Both the position numbers and the translations under genes were made by a program. A stretch of DNA of 22,822 bases, from the NCBI GenBank assembly GCA_024275955.1, contig JAJRYD010000001.1, forward strand, positions 1 to 22,822, written 5' to 3'. The notes beneath the pieces were generated by a model that did not search any database, had not been told where the DNA came from, and saw only the letters and a program-made list of their open reading frames with translations. Shown here piece after piece: positions 15,320 through 22,822 of the stretch; position 1 is the stretch's first letter; every line of letters begins with the position of its first letter. This DNA comes from Nitrospirota bacterium. Lineage in GTDB: Bacteria > Nitrospinota_A > UBA7883 > JACRGQ01.

Positions 15320-16309
15320 ATGTCATTTATTGGAAAAACCGTCCTAATTGCGTATTTTTTAACACTTTCTGTCACAGCACCGCCAAACCCCGGCGATATG
15401 GTAACTGTTTCCGGCGAAGGTAGCATAAAAATTGAAAATAGCAACTACATCGCGGCAAGAAAATCTGCCGCGCGAAAAGCGCTGGATCATGCCCTTTTCG
15501 AAGTTTTAAGAACCTTAATATCCGAAGAGGAAATTGACGGGAAAAGAGAGTACCTAGAAAAGCATATTTTTCCCAAAGGTATGAAGTTTGTCCAGAGCTA
15601 CAGCTTTACCAGCGAAGCGGTTGGGCCGGAATCTGGCTTTGGCGAGAACCAAGAAGAGTGGTCCGCCGACGGCGCATCTCTTGAAAAAACCGACCCGATG
15701 AAAAAAAACGACACTCCCCAAGACGAAGAGTTTTATTCCGTCACAATGGAATATACCTTTTTTATCACCTACCTCAGCGAAGAGCTGGCAAACAAAGGCT
15801 TTAGAATTACCGGCGGGGGACGGCCCAAAGTGGTACTACTGGTAAACGAGGAATCTATAGGAGTGGTGCATGGAGATGCTTCTCTCGTACTGCCGTCCGC
15901 CACGGAAGAAAGCGGAAAAAGCGCGATAACCGAACAGGGATATTTTGTTATCACCCGAGCAGAGGTGCGAAAGCTCAATAACGACAAATGGGTCTCAATG
16001 GCGATGAACGGCGACAGGCTGGCTGTAAGGTGGCTGGCCAAAGAATTTAACGCCGATTATGTAATTCTCGGAAAGGCAAGAGCGGTAAGCTATCCCGGGT
16101 CGAGAGATAAGCTTCCACGGATAGAAGGGGTGGTAGAGGCCCGTGTATACGACGGCTTTACCGCCGGCATTTTATGGAGAGGACGGGTAATTGAACCGAT
16201 TTACGGCAATATCGCAGGCGGAGCAAGGTTCAGATCAATACGGCTTGCGTCCGAAAAGTTCAACCATAAGATAATAGACTTCCTCAAAAGCCCGATGGAG
16301 CTACGGTGA
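15320..16309 (+). CDS. Exported FlgT-like protein of unknown function
   Basis: This is a 329-residue protein with a probable signal peptide (about 1-20, KTVLIAYFLTLSVTA). The block after it, VTVSGEGSIKIENSNYIAARKSAARKALDHAL, has the form seen at the mature N-terminus of FlgT and related exported proteins (G-x-A/S-I...AR..A...A). A second region resembles the GRPKVVLLVNEESIG and ADYVILGKARA blocks found in periplasmic proteins of that type. It ends in TGA 16307-16309, overlapping the GTG start of the next gene by 4 bases, so the two are translationally coupled. No lipobox is present. A flagellar or envelope role is plausible given the chemoreceptor nearby, but no other flagellar gene is in the window. 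Similarity to FlgT is from pattern reading only. Confidence 0.75.
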   Translation: MSFIGKTVLIAYFLTLSVTAPPNPGDMVTVSGEGSIKIENSNYIAARKSAARKALDHALFEVLRTLISEEEIDGKREYLEKHIFPKGMKFVQSYSFTSEAVGPESGFGENQEEWSADGASLEKTDPMKKNDTPQDEEFYSVTMEYTFFITYLSEELANKGFRITGGGRPKVVLLVNEESIGVVHGDASLVLPSATEESGKSAITEQGYFVITRAEVRKLNNDKWVSMAMNGDRLAVRWLAKEFNADYVILGKARAVSYPGSRDKLPRIEGVVEARVYDGFTAGILWRGRVIEPIYGNIAGGARFRSIRLASEKFNHKIIDFLKSPMELR

Positions 16310-17373
16310 GGCCTCTATCAGCGGCATCATACCTCTTCATACTGCTTTTCCTTGCTCTTTTGTATATAATCCGCGAAGCGCTCTACCCGTTTCTCATAGC
16401 TTTCGCTCTGGCATATCTTTTCGACCCTCTCCTCGACAAAATGGAAGAAAAAAAGATTCCGCGTACAGCCGGCATAATGGTTCTTCTGCTGTCGGTGTTC
16501 GGGGCTGTCCTTATCGTAAGCTTTTTGCTTTATCCGGTAATGGAGCGTCAGGTGGTAAAGGCTATCGGCGAAATGCCGAGGTATGCCGCGCTGGCACAGG
16601 AAAAGCTCTCGCCGGTGATAGAAAAAGTGAGCAACTACGACAAAGCGCAAGCAGACCTGATGATACAGAAGATTACGGAAAAGATAGGCTCCCTGCCGAT
16701 GGAAATAATAAAAGTGGTATATGGTTTTATTGTTTCAATATTTTCGTCGGTAGCCGGAATCGTATCTACCCTTTTCGGAATGGTTGTAATTCCTGTGGCG
16801 GCGTTCTATTTTATGCGTGACATAGACAAAATAACGACGGAGATGAAATTACTCATTCCGGCCGCGCAAAGGGAAGAAGTTATGACTGTTTCACAAGAGA
16901 TAAACAAAACCCTCTCCGCCTACCTGAGAGGGCAGTTCACCGTAGCTATAATACTGTCGGTCGTCTACACGGCGGGGCTTTACTTAATAGGCACCCCTAT
17001 GGGCATGTTTATCGGCATACTGGCCGGCATGTCTATTATCGTCCCTTACCTCCCGCTTTTCACCGGCCTTATCCCGGCGCTACTGCTTACATATTTCGAG
17101 TTCGGGCTTGAGAGGGAGATGGTAGAAGTTCTTCTTCTCTTTATCGTCATTTCGGTAGCGGAAGGGTTTTTCATCACTCCTAAAATTATGGGCGAATCTA
17201 TAGGTCTCCATCCCCTTGCTATCATGTTCGCCCTGCTGGTAGGCGGCATGACACTCGGCATTGTAGGGCTTATGCTTGCCGTTCCTGTAGCGGCGGTGAT
17301 AAAGGTACTTCTAAAACGCCTTTTAGAAAAATACAAATCTTCGGATTTCTACAGCAAAAAAGAAGAGGAGTAA
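16306..17373 (+). CDS. AI-2E family transporter (PerM/YdiK/TqsA type)
   Basis: This 355-residue polytopic inner-membrane protein belongs to the AI-2 exporter superfamily. The layout fits: paired N-terminal membrane helices (YLFILLFLALLYIIREALYP and the stretch IMVLLLSVFGAVLIVSFLL), a soluble helical insert (about 85-135), then further helices including VVIPVAAFYFMRDIDK, SAYLRGQFTVAIILSVVYT and the family-typical C-terminal block GGMTLGIVGLMLAVPVAAVI. Members include AI-2 exporters, Na+/H+ antiporters and many of unknown substrate, so the substrate is open. It starts at GTG 16306, overlapping the FlgT-like gene by 4 bases. It converges on relA with only 12 bases between stop codons and no visible terminator. 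Confidence 0.92.
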   Translation: MRPLSAASYLFILLFLALLYIIREALYPFLIAFALAYLFDPLLDKMEEKKIPRTAGIMVLLLSVFGAVLIVSFLLYPVMERQVVKAIGEMPRYAALAQEKLSPVIEKVSNYDKAQADLMIQKITEKIGSLPMEIIKVVYGFIVSIFSSVAGIVSTLFGMVVIPVAAFYFMRDIDKITTEMKLLIPAAQREEVMTVSQEINKTLSAYLRGQFTVAIILSVVYTAGLYLIGTPMGMFIGILAGMSIIVPYLPLFTGLIPALLLTYFEFGLEREMVEVLLLFIVISVAEGFFITPKIMGESIGLHPLAIMFALLVGGMTLGIVGLMLAVPVAAVIKVLLKRLLEKYKSSDFYSKKEEE

Positions 17374-17385
17374 GAGGTAAAGCAG

Positions 17386-19587
17386 CTACTCCTTAACCGT
17401 AACCTTCTCCATAAGGCGAACGGCAGACTTTACCCCGTCTACTTTTTTTACAGCGTCGAGCATCTTCTTGAGGTGCGGCAGGTTTTCTACCTCTACCGTC
17501 AGCTTTAGTCTGCCGCTCCGGTTATCGGTGGGCGACACCACCGCATCATATATATTCGCCTTGCAATGGGCTATCGCCGTAGAAATATTGGCGAGTATCC
17601 ACGGCCTATTACGGGAGTGAACCATTATCGAAGCATGATACAGACGCTTCTTGCCGTTTTCTTCCCACTGCGCGTCGACAAACTTTTCAAGGTTAGGCTC
17701 CATATCCTTTAGCGTGGGACAGCTCCGGCAATGAATAACAAGCCCCTTTTCACCGGAAGCATAGCCTGCTATGCCATCTCCCGGTATAGGGTTACAGCAT
17801 ATAGCTAGGTTTATAAGCATATTGTCCCCCGCGCTTACCCTTACGCCGACACTCTCTTTAGGCCTCCTCCATGACAATCTCCTCATTATGCTCTTAAGAG
17901 GCCTTTTTTTAGCCGCCTCCAGAGATTTGAACTCCTTGGCAGGCAAAAGCCTTTGCAAGAGGCTATGCAAAGGAATCCTCTGAAAGCCGACACGCTGTAA
18001 AAGAATATCGGAAGTTTTACAACCAAAAGCCTTCGCCGCCTCTTCAAGAGCCGGCACCGTAAAATATTTCTCCGGCGGAAAGCTGTACTTCAAAAGTTCA
18101 GCTTCGATAATCTCCTGCCCCAGCCTCACGGCATCGGCCCTCTCTCTCGTTCGGATGTTGGAAATTATTTTAGATCTCGCGTGCGATGTTTTCGCTATTT
18201 TCAGCCAGTCCTTATTCGGCTGTTGGGTATCAACGGTAATCGCCTCCACCACATCGCCGTTCTCAAGTATATAGTCAAGACGAACCTCTTTGCTGTTTAC
18301 AAGAGCGCCGACGCAATGATCGCCTATCTCGGTATGCACAGCGTAGGCAAAATCTATCGGAGTAGCACCTCTGGGGAATGCCTTGACCTCCTGTTGCGGA
18401 GTAAAGACATAAACTTCGTCAGGGAAAAGATCTACCTTCACATTTTCTAAAAACTCCTCCGAGTTGTCAAGGTCTTTCCCGAGGTCTATAAGCCGCCGCA
18501 CCCAAAAAAGGCTCTTATTATCATCAACGGGGGGACTGCCGCCCTCTTTGTAATGCCAGTGGGCGGCAAAACCTTCTTCGCTTACAATGTGCATTTGTTG
18601 GGTTCTCAGCTGAAACTCCACCCTCTGCCCCGTGTTCATAAGCACCGTAGTATGGAGAGATTGATACATATTCTCCTTTGGAAGAGCTATATAATCTTTC
18701 AGCTTTCCATGAATCGGCTTCCAGAGAGAATGAACGATGCCAAGAGCGCCGTAACAGCCGACAACTGATTTAGTCATTACCCGTATACCTATGATGTCGT
18801 AAATCTGGTCGAAATCGAGATTCTGATCGACCATTTTTGTATAGATAGCGTAAAGCCCTTTGGTTCTTCCACTAACTTCGGCCGCTATTCTTTCCTTTAA
18901 AAGGCCTTCCTTTACCCTCTTGCATATCAAGTGGATAAGGCTCTCCGCCTCCTCTTTGTACTCCTTTGTCAGCTTTATCAGCTTGCCGTACTCAACAGGA
19001 TGAACATACTTAAACGAAAGGTCTTCCAGCTCTCTCCTCAGCCAGAAAATCCCAAGCCTATTGGCAATCGGGGCATAAATATCGAGCGTTTCCTCCGATA
19101 TCGCCTTTTGCCTTTCCGGCATCAGGTACTCTAAGGTTCTCATATTGTGCAGGCGGTCAGCCAGTTTTATTACTACTATCCTTATATCCTCGGAAAGAGC
19201 GAGAATCATCTTGCGTACATTTTCCGCCTGCCTTTCCTCACGGCTCCTAAACTTTATTTTGGCTATCTTTGTAAGCCCCTCCACCATATGAGCAACCTCT
19301 TTGCCGAAGTTCGCCTCTATTTCCGTGACGGTAGTCTCTGTATCTTCAACAGTGTCGTGCAAAAGAGCTGTGGTAAGCACCTCCGGTGGCATTTTGAAAG
19401 TGGTAAGAATGAGGGCTACCTCCATCGGGTGGCTCATATATGCCTGCCCCGAAAGACGAACCTGACCGCCATGCGCCTTCGACGCGAAAGCATAAGCTTT
19501 TAGCAGACATTCCACATCCGCTTCCGGTTCGTATCTCCTCAAAGATTCTATTATATCTTCAAGGTGAATCCCCTTACGCGGCCTCAT
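17386..19587 (-). CDS. relA: Bifunctional (p)ppGpp synthetase/hydrolase RelA/SpoT
   Basis: This enzyme makes and degrades the alarmone (p)ppGpp in the stringent response. Its 733 residues run in the usual order: HD hydrolase with His53, HD at 77-78, ED at 81-82 and KLADRLHNMRT (140-150); synthetase domain with YDIIGIRV (262-269) and YIALPKENMYQSLHTTV (298-314); TGS domain (386-447, DEVYVFTPQQEVKAFPRGAT); a conserved CC/zinc-finger region (ICCNPIPGDGIAGY, 595-608); and a C-terminal ACT domain (about 648-726). The synthetase motif that separates enzyme types reads KLKD (294-297), the basic RxKD-like form of bifunctional enzymes, with Lys for Arg. Both active sites look intact. It is divergent from secA over an 86-base gap and converges with the permease gene. 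Confidence 0.96.
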   Translation of the reverse strand: MRPRKGIHLEDIIESLRRYEPEADVECLLKAYAFASKAHGGQVRLSGQAYMSHPMEVALILTTFKMPPEVLTTALLHDTVEDTETTVTEIEANFGKEVAHMVEGLTKIAKIKFRSREERQAENVRKMILALSEDIRIVVIKLADRLHNMRTLEYLMPERQKAISEETLDIYAPIANRLGIFWLRRELEDLSFKYVHPVEYGKLIKLTKEYKEEAESLIHLICKRVKEGLLKERIAAEVSGRTKGLYAIYTKMVDQNLDFDQIYDIIGIRVMTKSVVGCYGALGIVHSLWKPIHGKLKDYIALPKENMYQSLHTTVLMNTGQRVEFQLRTQQMHIVSEEGFAAHWHYKEGGSPPVDDNKSLFWVRRLIDLGKDLDNSEEFLENVKVDLFPDEVYVFTPQQEVKAFPRGATPIDFAYAVHTEIGDHCVGALVNSKEVRLDYILENGDVVEAITVDTQQPNKDWLKIAKTSHARSKIISNIRTRERADAVRLGQEIIEAELLKYSFPPEKYFTVPALEEAAKAFGCKTSDILLQRVGFQRIPLHSLLQRLLPAKEFKSLEAAKKRPLKSIMRRLSWRRPKESVGVRVSAGDNMLINLAICCNPIPGDGIAGYASGEKGLVIHCRSCPTLKDMEPNLEKFVDAQWEENGKKRLYHASIMVHSRNRPWILANISTAIAHCKANIYDAVVSPTDNRSGRLKLTVEVENLPHLKKMLDAVKKVDGVKSAVRLMEKVTVKE

Positions 19588-19636
19588 ACGCCAGCCACTC
19601 CGCGGATCAGCGGTTTTTCGTTTGTTAAACTATTAT

Positions 19637-19665
19637 CTTTCATATCACTATTATATTTATATAAT
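19637..19665 (+). promoter_or_regulatory. Candidate secA promoter
   Basis: TATAAT (19660-19665) lies 8 bases before the secA ATG, with a weak CTTTCA 17 bases upstream. A start near 19672 would give an almost leaderless mRNA. No Shine-Dalgarno is visible (ACCTCTCT precedes ATG), in keeping with that. Confidence 0.4.
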
Positions 19666-19673
19666 ACCTCTCT

Positions 19674-22340
19674 ATGTTTGGTACGATTTTAAGTAAAATA
19701 TTTGGCAGTCACAATGAGCGGGAATTAAAGCGCATAAGCGAAACCGTCGACAAAGTAAACGCGCTGGAGCCGGAGATATCTGCCCTAGATGATGCCACCC
19801 TTAAAGGGAAAACGGCAGAGTTCAAAAACCGCCTGAAAAGCGGGGAGACTCTCGATTCACTGCTCCCAGAGGTCTTCGCCGTCTGCAGAGAAGCGGGAAA
19901 AAGGGTTTTGAACATGCGTCATTTCGACGCGCAGATTATCGGCGGCGTAGTGCTTCACGAAGGAAAAATAACCGAAATGAAAACCGGCGAAGGAAAAACG
20001 CTGGTAGCTACCCTCCCGACGTATCTTAACGCTCTTACCGGCAGGGGCGTGCATGTCGTAACAGTCAACGACTACCTAGCGACAAGAGACTCGGAATGGA
20101 TGGGAAAACTATACAAATGGCTCGGCCTATCGGTAGGCGTAATAATCAACAACCTCGAAGAGGAGATAAGGCAAAAAGCGTATAGCTCCGACATCACATA
20201 CGGCACGAACAACGAGTTCGGGTTCGACTACCTGCGCGACAACATGAAGTTCGACAAACAGTCGTGCGTTCAGCGGGAACTAAACTTCGCGCTGGTGGAC
20301 GAGGTCGATTCGATACTTATAGACGAAGCAAGAACTCCGCTTATCATCTCCGGCCAGGCCGAGCAGTCTACTGAACTTTATGTAGACGTAAACAAAATCA
20401 TTTTACCGCTTATGAAAAAAGAGGAACTTTATACCATAGACGAAAAAGCACGCTCCGTGGCGCTTACGGACGATGGAATAGTAAAAGCCGAAGAGCTCTT
20501 AAATGTCCAAAACCTTTACGACCCGCGCAACGTGGAAACACTTCATCATCTTAATCAGGCTATGAAGGCCCATGCGATTTTCAAGCGGGATGTCGATTAC
20601 GTCGTCAAGGACGATAAAGTTTTAATCGTAGACGAATTCACCGGCAGGCTTATGGAGGGGCGGCGCTATTCTGACGGACTGCATCAGGCACTGGAAGCAA
20701 AAGAGGCGGTAACTATAGAGCACGAAAACCAGACTCTCGCCTCTATAACATTCCAGAACTACTTTCGGCTTTACAATAAACTCGCCGGAATGACAGGCAC
20801 CGCCGATACCTAAGCAACAGAGTTCCAGAATATATACAAACTCTCGGTTACTATAATCCCCACCAACAAACCGATGATAAGAGACGATCAGTCCGACCTT
20901 ATATATAAAACAACTAAAGAAAAGTACGATGCTATCGTCGATGATATAGAAGCGTCGCGCAAAAAAGGACAGCCGGTGCTGACCGGTACCATATCTATAG
21001 AAAATTCCGAAAAGATATCTCGGTTGCTTAAAAAACGAGGTTTAAGGCACAGCGTTCTTAACGCGAAACACCATGAAGATGAAGCGCAGATAGTAGCGCA
21101 GGCCGGAGCAAAAAACGCGATAACTATAGCGACGAATATGGCCGGCCGCGGAACCGACATCGTTCTTGGCGGTAACGCCGAAAAACTTATGGAGAACGAA
21201 GGGATAGACCCGCTCGACAAAGAGAGATGGGACAAACGGCTTGCCGAACTGATAAAAGAATGCGAAGAGAATAAAAAAGAGGTGCTTGCCAGCGGTGGGT
21301 TAAGAATAATAGGAAGCGAGCGGCACGAATCACGCCGTATAGACAACCAGCTGAGGGGACGCTCTGGACGGCAGGGGGACCCGGGTGAATCGCGTTTCTA
21401 TATTTCGCTTGAAGACGACCTGATGAGAATATTCGGTTCCGACAGAATAGCCACCGTGATGGACAAACTCGGCATGCAGGCAGGAGAGCCGATTGAACAT
21501 AAAATGGTCTCCCGTGCGATAGAAAACGCCCAGAAAAAGGTGGAAGGACACAACTACGATATACGCAAGCATCTTCTTGAGTACGACGACGTTATGAACA
21601 AACAGCGTGAGGTTATCTACAGCCAACGCGGAGAGATTCTCGAAGGAGCCAACCTAAGAGAAGAGGTTATAGATATGGCAAGGCTCCTTGCCGAAGATAT
21701 TGTTTACGAACATTGCCCAGAAAAAGCACACCCGGAAGACTGGAACCTTGACAGCCTAAAAGAACTGCTTCCCGCGCGGCTTGGCCTGCAGGTTTCCGTA
21801 GATGAGGGGAAAAACCTGACCATAGGCGAAGAAAAACTCTCGTTCGACTTGATGCTTCACGAAGATGTTATCGAAGCGGTAAGCAAAGAGGTAGAAGCGG
21901 CGTATAAACGCCAGGAAGAGATAGTGGGAGACCCTGAGCGTTTGAGAGGGTTCGAACGCTACATAATGCTCAACGTGCTTGATTCGATGTGGAAGGATCA
22001 TCTGCTCCATATGGACCACCTAAAGGAAGGGGTAGGTTTTAGGGGATACGCCCAGAAAAACCCACTAAACGAATACAAGCGCGAAGGGCATCAAATGTTT
22101 CAGGATATGATAAACCGCTTCAAAGATGAGGTTGCGTCTGTATGCTTTAAGGTAAAAGTAGAGGCTGGTGCCGATGAACCGCTGGAACAAGAGAGACGGG
22201 AACAAAAAGTTATAGAACACCGGGGAGAAGCGGAACTGCCGGAACAGACAACCGTAAGACGCACAACGCCAAAAGTAGGACGCAACGACCCTTGCCCATG
22301 CGGTTCCGGTAAAAAATATAAAAAATGCCATGGGAAATAA
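19674..22340 (+). pseudogene. secA: Preprotein translocase ATPase SecA, interrupted by one in-frame TAA
   Basis: SecA is the essential motor that drives unfolded preproteins through SecYEG. The whole frame from ATG 19674 to TAA 22338-22340 covers 888 codons, normal for SecA. Walker A is TGEGKT (104-109), Walker B-type DEVD is at 209-212, and [18 protein letters not shown] and the family-typical GTADT follow. NBD2 motifs ([33 protein letters not shown]) and a C-terminal SEC-C zinc tail ([13 protein letters not shown]) are present. Codon 380 (20811-20813) is TAA where the family has Glu (GTADTE); the codons after it still encode [12 protein letters not shown] in the same frame. As written, translation would give 379 residues, plus perhaps a second piece from ATG 20874, which lacks a ribosome binding site. 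One base change (GAA to TAA) explains it: sequencing error, minor variant, true nonsense allele or readthrough. Confidence 0.9.
20811..20813 (+). other. In-frame stop codon inside secA
   Basis: TAA replaces the conserved Glu codon after MTGTADT, just before NBD2. The frame is the same before and after, so this is a substitution and not an indel. TAA also ends integrase and secA, while TAG and TGA end other genes here, so a changed genetic code is not indicated. Confidence 0.9.
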
Positions 22341-22372
22341 AAAATATAAATCAAATATAATCTGTTTGACTA

Positions 22373-22402
22373 TTGACAAGGTGGGGCTTTTTTGGGTACC
22401 CT
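22373..22402 (+). promoter_or_regulatory. Candidate promoter of the tRNA-Lys/tRNA-Glu pair
   Basis: A consensus TTGACA (22373-22378) is followed after 18 bases by TACCCT (22397-22402). Transcription would start about 5 bases before tRNA-Lys. The -10 is weak, but the perfect -35 and its placement directly ahead of the tRNAs support it. Confidence 0.45.
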
Positions 22403-22413
22403 CTTTTGTTCGT

Positions 22414-22489
22414 GGGCCGCTAGCTCAGTAGGTAGAGCAACGCCCTTTTAAGGCGTGGGTCGAAGGTTCGAATCCTTCGCGGCTCACCA
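22414..22489 (+). tRNA. tRNA-Lys (anticodon TTT)
   Basis: The gene is 76 bases with encoded CCA. Acceptor strands GGGCCGC and GCGGCTC pair with one G-U. The D-arm TAGCTCAGTAGGTAGAGCA, anticodon stem ACGCC/GGCGT with loop CTTTTAA (anticodon TTT) and T-arm GAAGGTTCGAATCCTTC are all complete. It starts 73 bases after secA and is 18 bases from tRNA-Glu, so the two are probably cotranscribed. Confidence 0.97.
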
Positions 22490-22507
22490 TTTTAAAACCA
22501 CGATGTT

Positions 22508-22585
22508 GTCCCCATCGTCTAGTTTGGTCTAGGACACCGCCCTTTCACGGCGGCAACAGGGGTTCAAATCCCCTTGGGGACGCCA
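22508..22585 (+). tRNA. tRNA-Glu (anticodon TTC), integration site of the adjoining element
   Basis: The gene is 78 bases with encoded CCA. Acceptor strands GTCCCCA and TGGGGAC pair perfectly; the anticodon stem CCGCC/GGCGG has loop CTTTCAC (anticodon TTC); the T-arm is AGGGGTTCAAATCCCCT. Six bases after its CCA comes the stop codon of a tyrosine recombinase on the other strand, the usual arrangement when an element has integrated into a tRNA 3' end and rebuilt it. Confidence 0.96.
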
Positions 22586-22591
22586 AATTTC

Positions 22592-22822
22592 TTAATGACT
22601 TACACCTCCTTTCCTCCCTTTGGGAACCTCTACTGTGTCCAAATTGTGACCCAAATTTTCAAATATATTTACAGCATCACGCAAATTCTCCGGTGCAAGG
22701 TGTGCATACCTTTGCGTCATCCTCGCATCCTTGTGACCAAGAAGTTTTTGGACTTTAAAAAGGTCTACACCGTTCTGAACGAGCATAGAGGCGAAATGAT
22801 GCCTTAAGTCGTGCCAACGAAA
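22592..22822 (-). CDS. Tyrosine recombinase/phage-type integrase, C-terminal part (runs off window)
   Basis: 76 residues plus a TAA stop are visible; the 5' part lies beyond base 22822. The catalytic C-terminal signatures are present in order: HDLRHHFAS with the second catalytic Arg, LLGHKD with the conserved His, and the nucleophile Tyr in TQRYAHL. The tail after the Tyr is about 36 residues ([15 protein letters not shown] ... KGGVSH). Such enzymes cut and join DNA at att sites, and this one ends 6 bases from tRNA-Glu, so its attachment core is most likely in the tRNA 3' end. It marks one boundary of a genomic island or prophage extending to the right. Confidence 0.93.
   Translation of the reverse strand, partial: FRWHDLRHHFASMLVQNGVDLFKVQKLLGHKDARMTQRYAHLAPENLRDAVNIFENLGHNLDTVEVPKGRKGGVSH

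Noticed and set aside
20874-22340. Separate second gene encoding a naturally split SecA
   Set aside because: The 60 bases before ATG 20874 still encode conserved SecA residues in the same frame and there is no ribosome binding site; a single nonsense change is simpler.

Overview
This is bacterial chromosomal DNA of moderate GC content, densely coding, with housekeeping genes on both strands and two accessory-looking edges. The organism looks Gram-negative and chemotactic: it has an exported AMIN-domain cell-wall amidase, a two-transmembrane chemoreceptor and a FlgT-like exported protein. It resembles environmental Deltaproteobacteria, Nitrospirota or Nitrospinota-type bacteria, but no gene here fixes the phylum and I do not assign one.

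Layout. Positions 1-863 hold the last 27 codons of an unidentified gene, then about 780 bases of non-coding or decayed DNA with hairpins and a REP-like palindrome. Positions 864-3942 (minus strand) read as controller protein, DpnA-like GATC adenine methyltransferase, DpnII-type endonuclease, then a ferredoxin-NADP reductase; the restriction genes are visibly more AT-rich than their neighbours. leuS follows at 4209-6677. The convergent gap between leuS and the amidase gene (6678-7055) carries four DnaA-box matches and is an origin-like candidate. Next come the amidase (minus), an unrecognised 359-residue protein (plus), tRNA-Leu(CAG) (minus), rlmN (plus) and a truncated phage-type gene. Then come a chemoreceptor with a small exported partner (minus), a FlgT-like protein overlapping an AI-2E/PerM-type permease (plus), a bifunctional RelA/SpoT (minus) and secA (plus). 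The window closes with tRNA-Lys(TTT), tRNA-Glu(TTC) and the C-terminal end of a tyrosine recombinase pointing at the tRNA-Glu 3' end, which is the edge of an integrated element.

How the genes work together. The controller, methyltransferase and nuclease form one Type II restriction-modification unit, with a promoter placed so that the controller mRNA would be almost leaderless. LeuRS, RlmN, three tRNAs and RelA/SpoT serve translation and its stringent control. SecA, the amidase, the FlgT-like protein, the permease and the chemoreceptor serve export, the envelope and motility.

Main points to check: (1) secA is interrupted by one in-frame TAA exactly where the family has a conserved Glu, with the frame intact on both sides; (2) the DnaA-box cluster; (3) the restriction system shows a DpnA-type enzyme but no DpnM-type partner inside the window; (4) a 16-base exact direct repeat brackets the restriction/fpr block; (5) the integrase boundary at tRNA-Glu. 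I see no CRISPR array, and nothing that I could defend as an entirely new system.
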